A stretch of 14,832 bases of DNA. Source: Candidatus Peregrinibacteria bacterium. GTDB lineage: Bacteria > Patescibacteriota > Gracilibacteria > UBA1369. The notes under the pieces are model-generated. The model was given only the letters and a program-made list of their open reading frames with translations, searched no databases and had not been told where the DNA came from. This document shows positions 6,131 to 14,832 of this stretch, in pieces. The stretch lies in contig JADLFY010000047.1 in assembly GCA_020849575.1 (NCBI GenBank), forward strand, positions 1-14,832. Direction: 5' to 3'. A program made the translations under genes and the position numbers. Numbering within the stretch: the first letter of the stretch is position 1; each line of letters starts with the position of its first letter.

Positions 6131-6830
6131 TTAACCACAGAAATTCCTGATTCCCTTCTTTGCCTTTAACGGCTGAAGGCATTTCCTGCTGTATTTCAAA
6201 ATCAGCATCCAAAAAAGCCTGACGTACTTTGGTCAGAATTTTATTAAGAATTTTTTGATCAATAATTACTCCATCATGCCTGGCTCCAACTTCAAATTGA
6301 GGTTTAATCAAAGCAATAATTTCCGATTCCCTGTCAGTTATTCTAAGCAAAGCCGGAATCAAAAGTGTAATGGAAATAAAAGACACATCAATCACAATCA
6401 AATCCAACTTCTCTTCAAAGTCTGTTTTCTGCAAATTTCTGGCATCAGTGAAATTCCGAAAAATAATTTTTTGCTGATTAACAAGTTCAGAGGCCAATTG
6501 GCCTTCTCCAACATCGACTTCATAAATTTTTTGCGCACCTTTTTGCAAAAGCAAATCAGTAAAACCGCCAGTCGCAACACCAATATCCAGACAGACTTTT
6601 CCTTTCACCTCAATTTTAAATTTTTGCAAAGCAGATTCCAATTTCAAAGCAGCACGACTAACATAACCAAAATCCTCAACCAATACTTCCACCTTTTCTC
6701 CGGTCAAATCAAAAGATGGTCTGGTTTTGATTTTTCCTTCGACTAAAACCTGACCATTACGAATAGCTTCTTGAGCACGATCTCTGCTGCGAAAAAATCC
6801 TTTTTTTACTAAATAAATATCTAGTCTCAT
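6114..6830 (-). CDS. tlyA: TlyA-family rRNA 2'-O-methyltransferase
   Basis: A 238-residue protein with an N-terminal S4 RNA-binding domain (about 1-50; RLDIYLVKKG, S15-R-D-R-A, I-R-N-G-Q-V-L-V-E-G) and an FtsJ-like SAM methyltransferase domain. Characterised homologs methylate ribose 2'-OH groups of rRNA (16S C1409 and/or 23S C1920 in mycobacteria). The SAM loop is C-L-D-I-G-V-A-T-G-G-F-T-D (80-92), and D106 lies where the SAM ribose is bound. The expected K-D-K-E catalytic set is complete: K63 (in SRAALKLE), D148 (VIDVSF), K176 (IKPQFE) and E229 (NQEFLWLI). Older annotations call it hemolysin A. Short type I/II assignment cannot be made safely. Its ATG directly follows the stop of the upstream gene with no gap, and its 3' end overlaps the convergent gene by 17 bases. 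Confidence 0.93.
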   Translation of the reverse strand: MRLDIYLVKKGFFRSRDRAQEAIRNGQVLVEGKIKTRPSFDLTGEKVEVLVEDFGYVSRAALKLESALQKFKIEVKGKVCLDIGVATGGFTDLLLQKGAQKIYEVDVGEGQLASELVNQQKIIFRNFTDARNLQKTDFEEKLDLIVIDVSFISITLLIPALLRITDRESEIIALIKPQFEVGARHDGVIIDQKILNKILTKVRQAFLDADFEIQQEMPSAVKGKEGNQEFLWLIKRSS

Positions 6831-7298
6831 TTATATTTCGCTACTGTTCCCAGAAGAATTTTTTCTGAGTTTATCAGTATTGAGCATACTATTGGCAAAA
6901 AATTTCTCCAAAATCAAATTATTCAATTTCTCATCCACCTTTTTTTCCAAAAAATACAAATTCAGCAAATCCAAAGCCTCCAACCAGATCGAATCATATT
7001 TTTCTGATTTAAGTCCGAGCATTGGACGCAAATGTTCACCTTTCCCATCCAAAATCATTTTGAGGAAAAAAGCTTTATTTCTACGAATACATTCCAGCAA
7101 AGCCTTCTTTTCCACTATCAAAAAATCAAAAAGCAGCTTTCTCTGAAAATCATTAAAGAGTCTCAGTTTCAAAGCCAAACCATCAAATCCATCACTCAGA
7201 TACTGCTCAACCAGAGCCTCACCAGCAGTTTTAAACAAAACATCCATTTGGCTTTTTAGAGCCGTTTTTTCACTTTGATAAGAGTAATTATTATTCAT
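6831..7298 (-). CDS. Hypothetical helical protein upstream of tlyA
   Basis: A 155-residue protein of no recognised family, rich in leucine, lysine and phenylalanine and predicted by eye to be almost all helical, with no membrane segment. Notable stretches are LVEQYLSDGFDGLALKLRLF, E-K-K-A-L-L-E-C-I-R-R-N-K-A-F-F and the polar tail R-K-N-S-S-G-N-S-S-E-I. The frame stays open back to an ATG at 7409, but I chose the ATG at 7298: a TTGACA-17-TAAATT promoter at 7346-7318 lies inside the longer version and would start RNA near 7311. The extra 37 residues would also cover the divergent promoter region. It is followed at once by tlyA (TAA then ATG, no gap), so the two form a small operon. Function unknown. 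Confidence 0.62.
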   Translation of the reverse strand: MNNNYSYQSEKTALKSQMDVLFKTAGEALVEQYLSDGFDGLALKLRLFNDFQRKLLFDFLIVEKKALLECIRRNKAFFLKMILDGKGEHLRPMLGLKSEKYDSIWLEALDLLNLYFLEKKVDEKLNNLILEKFFANSMLNTDKLRKNSSGNSSEI

Positions 7299-7317
7299 AA
7301 ATTTTTCAAAAGGACTT

Positions 7318-7346
7318 AATTTACAACAAACCAAGCCAATTGTCAA
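7318..7346 (-). promoter_or_regulatory. Candidate promoter for the minus-strand tlyA operon
   Basis: Read on the minus strand, a perfect TTGACA (7346-7341) is followed after exactly 17 bases by TAAATT (7323-7318, four of six). The RNA start would fall near 7311, giving a very short leader before the ATG at 7298. This site is the main reason for preferring that start. Confidence 0.52.
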
Positions 7347-7393
7347 TAAATTAACCCTTAAATACAGTTCTTTTCTATCAAAAATGCTAAAAT
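7340..7393 (+). promoter_or_regulatory. Candidate promoter(s) of the priA-trpS-pyrG operon
   Basis: Two plus-strand options are seen. First, TTGTCA (7340-7345, five of six) with TACAGT (7363-7368, four of six) at 17-base spacing. Second, an extended -10, TGCTAAAAT (7385-7393), with no good -35, starting RNA near 7400. The first -35 box overlaps the minus-strand TTGACA base for base, so the divergent operons would compete for polymerase. Confidence 0.4.
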
Positions 7394-7414
7394 TAACCAA
7401 ATCCACCAAGCATC

Positions 7415-7810
7415 ATGAATCAGCAAAAACACCATCATCACCATTCCACAGATCAACATTCACGCCCCCACCCTCTGACCCAGTTTTTTGGCTGCTGTTT
7501 AGGTGATGAACCCACCCCTCTCTCTCCCAAAATCCAGAAAATCCGTGAACAATTAAATGATTCATCAGTTGAAGAAATCGCTGCCAACTCAGCAACTCTG
7601 AAAATCACCAGTGACATGATAGTGGGAGATATTCTGATCAATTTTCCTCATACCAGAACCTATCTGGAAGATTTGCATCCACTGGCTCTTCTTTCACCGC
7701 AATTAAACAGTATTACTCTGGAAATGTTTTTCAGTGATCAAAAAGTTGATCTGGAAAAGATTTGTCAGGATTTATCAGATTTAATCAGCGTTAAACCAAT
7801 TACTTCATGA
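7415..7810 (+). CDS. DUF1858-like protein with histidine-rich N-terminus
   Basis: A 131-residue soluble protein. Residues 62-124 resemble the DUF1858/ScdA N-terminal-like helical domain: ITSDMIVGDIL (64-74), a central LHPLALLSP loop (87-95), then T-L-E-M-F-F, V-D-L-E-K-I-C-Q-D-L (111-120). The cysteine motif usually present in the central loop of that family is absent here. The N-terminus is unusual: five consecutive histidines (6-10), H15, H19 and a Cys pair C27-C28, a plausible metal-binding tail. Residues 35-58 form a linker helix. It is the first gene of the operon, after a candidate promoter, and overlaps priA by ATGA (7807-7810), so the two are likely coupled. Known DUF1858 proteins are often linked to iron-sulfur or nitrosative-stress functions; a role here is not established. 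Confidence 0.6.
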   Translation: MNQQKHHHHHSTDQHSRPHPLTQFFGCCLGDEPTPLSPKIQKIREQLNDSSVEEIAANSATLKITSDMIVGDILINFPHTRTYLEDLHPLALLSPQLNSITLEMFFSDQKVDLEKICQDLSDLISVKPITS

Positions 7811-9836
7811 AACAACTTTACGCTGAAATACTTTTTCCCAGAAAAATTTTCGATCAGCAAACCACTCTTACCTACTCTATTCCCAAAGATGCTGAGATTA
7901 GAACAGGTTTAATGGCAGAAGTTAATTTACGCGGCAAAACCACCCGCGGTCTGATCTGGAAAATCCATGATCAGGAACCAAAGTTCAAAACCAAACCATT
8001 GGAAAAAATTCTCCATGGCAGCATCAGTCTTTCCCCAACTCAACTAAAATTACTGGAATTCATTTCTGAATATTATTTCTGCCCAGCCTATAAAGCACTC
8101 AAATTATTTTTCCCGGCCATTTTCTTCAGCAGAAAAAAAGGCCTGACTTTGGAACCGCTTGAGTCAGTCAGACAAACAGCACCTCTCAAAGAACTTTTTC
8201 CCTTAACTGAAGATCAAAAAAAAGCTCTGGAACAAATCAACAATTCTGCCAAAAACACTATTCTTTTGCATGGTATAACCGGCTCAGGCAAAACCGAAAT
8301 TTACCGCAGACTGACACTTCCTCTGGTGGAAAATGGCCAGCAGGTATTAATACTGGTCCCCGAAATTTCTCTCACTCCTCAGACAGTTCAAAATTTTCAA
8401 AAACAATTTGGCAAAAATATTGCCATCATTCATTCACGACTTACTCCAAAGAAAAAACTGGATTATCTGGCTGGCATTTATCAGCAAAAGTATCAGATAG
8501 TAATCGGCTCTAGGTCAGCCATCTTCAGTCCTTTCCAGAAACTGGGACTGATTATTATCGATGAAGAACATGAAGACTCCTACAAACAGGATCAGGCTCC
8601 CCGCTATCATGCACGCGACCTGGCCGAAAAAATTCTTCAGCTAGAAAATAATCCCCATCTCAAACTCATTCTCGGCTCAGCTACTCCTTCCATTGAAACT
8701 TTTTTTCAGGCTGAACAAAAAAATTATCAACTGGTAGAATTACCAAAACGACTGCCCATTGAAGAAAAAGCTCATCCTTTGCCGACCATCCATCTGATCG
8801 ATTTGCGTGAGGAATTAAAGAAAAAAAATCTCTCCATTTTCAGTGAGTTACTTCAGGTTAAAATGACTGAACGCCTTCAAAAGAAAGAACAAATTATTAT
8901 TTTCTTAAACCGTCGCGGAGCCGCTTCCGCTTTGCTTTGCCGCGATTGCGGCCACACCGAAACCTGTCCTGACTGCGAGGTTTCACTGACCTATCACAAT
9001 CGTCTGAACATTGAAGGAAGTTATCTCCCAGCCGAAAGACTGATTTGCCATCAGTGCGGGAAAATCTATCGTTTACCTACAAACTGTAGCAATTGTCAGG
9101 GAACACGGATCAAATATATTGGTCTGGGCACGCAAAAAATCGAAGAAGAATTACAAAAACTTTTCCCTGCTGCCAAAATACTTCGGGCCGATCGGGATAC
9201 CACCAAAACCCAGGACGATTTCGAAAATCTCTATCAAACTTTCCGGGACAGTCAGGCCGACATATTGATCGGCACCCAAATGATTGGCAAAGGTCTTCAT
9301 TTACCCAATGTTACCCTGGTAGGAATAGTTTTAGCCGATACCAGTTTAACCATCCCCGATTTCCGTTCCGCCGAAAAAACTTTTCAATTACTCACCCAAG
9401 TGAGCGGCCGTTCCGGCCGCTCCAAACCCGGTGAAGTCGTTATACAAACCTATTCCCCCGAAAATTACGCCATTCAAAACACTCTCAAACAGGATTTTCA
9501 CAACTTTTATCAGACAGAAATTCAGGAACGCCAGCATCACGGTTTACCACCCTTTCAAAAACTGATTAAATTAACCATTGAAGATGAAGACAAAGAAAAA
9601 GCTTTTTTGATCAGTCATCAACTTCACCAGGATTTGGAAAAATTTCTAGAGCAAGATCAGCAGCAGAATGTCAGCTCAATCAATGTTTATCCTGCCCTGA
9701 TTCCCAGGCTTAAAAAGAAATTCCGCTGGCAAATCCTCATCAGCGGAACAAATCCCCGCAAATTTTTTCAACAGTTTTGCTTAGCAAAGCCATTCAAAAA
9801 TGATATAAAGATTGACGTAGACCCATTAAACACTAT

Positions 9837-9840
<4 letters not shown>
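7807..9840 (+). CDS. priA: Primosomal protein N' (PriA), replication restart helicase
   Basis: A 677-residue superfamily 2 DNA helicase that recognises stalled or repaired forks and reloads the replisome in the cytoplasm. The N-terminal 3'-DNA-binding domain (about 1-100) is followed by a winged-helix-like linker, then helicase lobe 1 with Walker A G-I-T-G-S-G-K162-T-E (156-164), PEISLTPQ, and Walker B D252-E-E-H255. An inserted zinc module holds eight cysteines in four pairs (C378/381, C387/390, C414/417, C427/430), all present. Lobe 2 contains GTQMIGKGLHLPNVTLVG and motif VI Q531-V-S-G-R-S-G-R538; the family norm is GRAGR. The C-terminal domain includes RQHHGLPPF. At 677 residues it is somewhat shorter than E. 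coli PriA (732). Both ends overlap neighbours by ATGA. Confidence 0.97.
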
Positions 9841-12496
<2,656 letters not shown>

Positions 12497-12501
12497 TCTT
12501 A

Positions 12502-13905
12502 ATGCCCCAATTTTCTTACACTGTCATCAGTAAAGATAATCGCCAACTGGCGGGCACTATTGAAGCACAGGATGAACAGGCAGCCAGACAGGAATTAAAT
12601 GCCCTGGGTTTTTCCGTATTGAGTCTGGTACAAGGAGCATTAACCGAACCCACAGAACAGCAAAATGCTGAACTCATCGAAGATATCAAGAAATTCGAGT
12701 TTTCCGCCTATGATAAAAATGCCAAAAAAATTGTCGGTACCATACAGGGCAAAGACATTTATGAAGTTTTTCGGCGTTTGATTTATGAATTCCAATTTGA
12801 TGTACAGTCTCTTTACCCGGAAAATCTTTCAGCAGGCGACAAAGAAAAAGCCGAGTTAAAGGGTATTGATTACCTCAAAGATCGTCTTCTGGAAGAAGAA
12901 ATGGCCGCCAAGGTCGCTCAGGAAAAACAGGCCATGGATGAAAAAGAATTTCAGGAAAGACAAGCTATGCTCAAAGGACAGGTGGATTTTGTTTTACAAA
13001 AAGTAAATTCCACCCTCGACACCTATAGAGATGAGCTGGATCCTCCACGCAAAGCCAAAATAAAATATTTCGTGGAAAAAATTCTGCGCATCAAAAATAG
13101 TACCAATCTGGATTATATTCGTGGAACCTGTGAAGAACTGCTGACTTATCTGCAGAAAGAAGAACTATTCCTCAACGAACAGTCTAAGCTCAAAGAAAAA
13201 ACCCAATTAACCATCGAAGCCAAAAGCATGATGATGGAATTGAGCCGCATCGCCAAACCTCAACAGAAAGATCTCTTCGATGATTTAAGAGAATGGCGTA
13301 AAGAACATATTATTGAAAATAACAATCCCGGCCTTTTCGAAACAACAATCAATCTTTTGATTACTCCACTGATTGGACCTGCACAGGAAGATCCGGAAAT
13401 AATTACTGCCAGAGAGAAACTCAAATCTTCAAAAGGCCAGTTCAACCAATTCCTGAGACTTTATTTCCAGTCCTCCGAACCAGAATACAAAAAAGAAATT
13501 CAATCCACCCTGAAAAGACTTTGGGGTGAAATCAAAATAGATAAAACCAATCTGAAAAAAATTATTGAACAGAAACATCATGAGAGATTGGCCAATATCG
13601 AATACACTTCAACCGAAACCCTGGCTAAAGAAATTTTTGGCGTAGCAGGCTGGGTACTGACTTTCTACATTATTTACTACTTCGCCACTATTTATTTAAA
13701 CTCCAAACAAATCGACTTTATTCCGGAAACCAAATTAAATAATCTTTTTCAGACCTCCATTATCAAATACTTCTTTACCACGCTTTTCCTGATGGTCTGC
13801 TTCCTGGGGATCAAAATAGAATTCTTTCGCCGAAAACCCGCTGCCACACCAATTTTATTCTTTGTTTTTCTGATCTCATCTAGTCTTATTATCCTCAATT
13901 TCTAA
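12502..13905 (+). CDS. Membrane protein of unknown function with two GspF/PilC N-terminal-like repeats
   Basis: A 467-residue protein I cannot assign to a named family. Residues 2-45 resemble the first, soluble segment of type II secretion/type IV pilus GspF/PilC proteins (F-S-Y near 4-6, GTIEAQDEQAARQELNALGF at 18-37). A second copy follows at about 63-106 (FEFSAYD, GTIQGKD, then FDVQSL), in register with a 61-residue period. The rest differs from GspF: long charged, mostly helical and probably coiled-coil stretches (about 120-370), then three likely membrane helices (about 378-400, 422-441, 451-466). The T2SSF transmembrane domain is missing. It could be an adaptor or scaffold docking to a membrane machine, but this is conjecture. 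It lies five bases after pyrG and shares one base (TAATG) with the Lgt-like gene. No Shine-Dalgarno; the leader is A-rich. Confidence 0.8.
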   Translation: MPQFSYTVISKDNRQLAGTIEAQDEQAARQELNALGFSVLSLVQGALTEPTEQQNAELIEDIKKFEFSAYDKNAKKIVGTIQGKDIYEVFRRLIYEFQFDVQSLYPENLSAGDKEKAELKGIDYLKDRLLEEEMAAKVAQEKQAMDEKEFQERQAMLKGQVDFVLQKVNSTLDTYRDELDPPRKAKIKYFVEKILRIKNSTNLDYIRGTCEELLTYLQKEELFLNEQSKLKEKTQLTIEAKSMMMELSRIAKPQQKDLFDDLREWRKEHIIENNNPGLFETTINLLITPLIGPAQEDPEIITAREKLKSSKGQFNQFLRLYFQSSEPEYKKEIQSTLKRLWGEIKIDKTNLKKIIEQKHHERLANIEYTSTETLAKEIFGVAGWVLTFYIIYYFATIYLNSKQIDFIPETKLNNLFQTSIIKYFFTTLFLMVCFLGIKIEFFRRKPAATPILFFVFLISSSLIILNF

Positions 13906-14696
13906 TGTATCCAATTCTACTTCAAATCGGGCCCGCTACTATTTACTCACTTTGGGTTTTCCTGGCCCTGGGTATCTTTGTTTCCCTGCTCATTGTCAAC
14001 AAACTGGCCAAGTCACGATTGATTAAACTGGCTTTCCTGGCCGAAAACAGTTTACTGATTTTCCTCTGTGGTTTAATTGCCGCCCGCCTTACTTTCATTG
14101 CCTACAATTTCGCTTATTACTGGAATATCGTTGTGGATCAGGGCCATATCATAGAAATATTTTATATATGGGACAAAGGACTGTCTTCCTGGGGTGGCCT
14201 GGCCGGAATATTCCTGAGCCTGTATTTACTCTCCAAAAATTCCAAAGAAGATTACAAAGCCTGGAGCGATATTTTGGTAGTCAGTGTGGCTTTCGCCATG
14301 TTTTTCATCAATATAGGAGCCTTTTTGGATGGCCGAAATTACGGCAATCCAACCGAATTGCCCTGGGGTATTTTGGTTGAATCTTCCCAATACGCCATCC
14401 CCATTCATCCCGTACAAATCTACGCTGCCATTTATTGTGGACTAATTGGCCTAATTCTGCTCCAGTTATTTAATAAAAAAGCCTTCAAAACTCCTGGTAT
14501 AATCAGCCTTTCCGGCATATTTCTATACTCATTTTTCCGCTTTATAGAGGAGTTTATGCGTGGTGACGAGACTATATATATACTGGATGTACTCCGCGAA
14601 GCTCAGATCTATGTTTTGATTACCCTTTTACTTAGTGGCTATTTGTTGTATAAATACTTTAAGAAGTATTTAAAAGAACATCATAGTTTATGGTAA
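13905..14696 (+). CDS. lgt: Lgt-like prolipoprotein diacylglyceryl transferase homolog with altered active-site residues
   Basis: A 263-residue polytopic membrane protein clearly related to Lgt, which moves a diacylglyceryl group from phosphatidylglycerol onto the lipobox cysteine of prolipoproteins. Family features: IGPATIYSLW start (8-17), GLIAARL (56-62), WDKGLSSWGGLAG (89-101), FLDGRNYGNPTELPWGI (140-156), H168-P-V-Q-I-Y173, and R212-F-I-E-E216-F-M-R-G-D. About seven hydrophobic helices are seen. By eye alignment to E. coli Lgt, G147, R212 and E216 match G154, R239 and E243. However, Tyr26 appears as L16, His103 as W96, Arg143 as N136 and Asn146 as A139. So it may be a divergent Lgt clade or a catalytically changed relative. 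No lipoprotein with an obvious lipobox is encoded in this window. It overlaps its neighbours on both sides. Confidence 0.85.
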   Translation: MYPILLQIGPATIYSLWVFLALGIFVSLLIVNKLAKSRLIKLAFLAENSLLIFLCGLIAARLTFIAYNFAYYWNIVVDQGHIIEIFYIWDKGLSSWGGLAGIFLSLYLLSKNSKEDYKAWSDILVVSVAFAMFFINIGAFLDGRNYGNPTELPWGILVESSQYAIPIHPVQIYAAIYCGLIGLILLQLFNKKAFKTPGIISLSGIFLYSFFRFIEEFMRGDETIYILDVLREAQIYVLITLLLSGYLLYKYFKKYLKEHHSLW

Positions 14697-14832
14697 ATCA
14701 AATTATAGCAGTATTGGATTATTTTTTCAGCTTCAATCCTGGTTCGGTTTTCCCCATGCAAAACATTTTATGGGAACTAATTGGCTTTTCCATTTTAATA
14801 GCCCTGCTGGTTTATTTGAAAATTAAGCGAAA
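14690..14832 (+). CDS. Small membrane protein, 3' end outside window
   Basis: An open frame from ATG 14690 runs to the window edge with 47 complete codons and no stop. It overlaps the Lgt-like stop by seven bases, in keeping with the coupled style of this operon. The visible part has an amphipathic start (MVNQIIAVLDYFFSF), a short N-P-G-S-V-F-P-M-Q-N loop, one clear membrane helix (W28-E-L-I-G-F-S-I-L-I-A-L-L-V-Y) and a basic end (K-I-K-R-K). This pattern suggests a helix with its C-terminal side in the cytoplasm, followed by a domain beyond the window. No family can be named from this fragment. Confidence 0.6.
   Translation, partial: MVNQIIAVLDYFFSFNPGSVFPMQNILWELIGFSILIALLVYLKIKR

Noticed and set aside
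6255..6746. 163-residue plus-strand frame opposite tlyA
   Set aside because: It is the shadow of a gene with a complete catalytic set on the other strand; its Asn/Phe/Ser-rich composition is typical of antisense reading.
7299..7409. 37-residue N-terminal extension of the minus-strand orphan (ATG 7409)
   Set aside because: It would cover the TTGACA-17-TAAATT promoter and the divergent promoter region; the ATG at 7298 fits better.
9402..9422. Perfect 9-base inverted repeat with a 3-base loop inside priA
   Set aside because: It arises from codons for the conserved G-R-S-G-R motif VI and lacks a T-run or other sign of a terminator or binding site.

Overview
The window is a gene-dense bacterial stretch of moderate-to-low G+C with no mobile elements, CRISPR or rRNA. 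No gene-free gap exceeds 300 bases. Three features point to a Candidatus Patescibacteria (CPR, Parcubacteria-like) genome or a close relative: a single-chain SecD-SecF with a parvulin insertion, starts almost devoid of Shine-Dalgarno motifs, and many one- to seven-base gene overlaps. This placement is an inference; no marker here fixes the taxon. TGA ends three well-conserved genes (at 298-300, 7808-7810 and 9838-9840), so the standard bacterial code applies, not the Gracilibacteria code in which TGA is glycine.

Layout. Bases 1-719 hold the 3' end of a mannose-1-phosphate guanylyltransferase gene overlapping a cupin mannose-6-phosphate isomerase gene; together they make GDP-mannose for surface glycans. 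Bases 740-3967 encode SecDF, closed by a clear intrinsic terminator at 3986-4015. A promoter at 4029-4057 then drives tRNA-Arg(UCG), followed 17 bases later by VKOR, DoxX-like and MazG-like genes. A minus-strand RDD membrane protein gene abuts the MazG-like gene tail to tail. Next come a small plus-strand orphan (5825-6130) and, on the minus strand, tlyA with an upstream helical orphan (7298 down to 6114).

At about 7318-7393 back-to-back promoters separate the minus-strand pair from a long plus-strand operon running to the window edge: a His-rich DUF1858-like protein, priA, trpS, pyrG, an unknown membrane protein with two GspF/PilC N-terminal-like repeats, an Lgt-like protein, and a small membrane protein cut by the window end. 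Most junctions overlap or nearly touch, which suggests translational coupling.

Main points of interest. (1) SecDF carries a canonical parvulin domain, plus a degenerate copy, inside the extracytoplasmic P1 region of SecD, and two extra membrane helices. (2) pyrG has no ATG, GTG or TTG start upstream of its P-loop; CTG at 10859 or ATA at 10838 must serve. (3) The Lgt-like protein lacks several residues regarded as catalytic. (4) The 467-residue protein at 12502 has a tandem duplication of a GspF/PilC N-terminal-like module without the T2SSF membrane domain. Several genes concern the outer face of the membrane (SecDF with built-in foldase, VKOR, Lgt-like), while the rest are core replication, translation and nucleotide functions.
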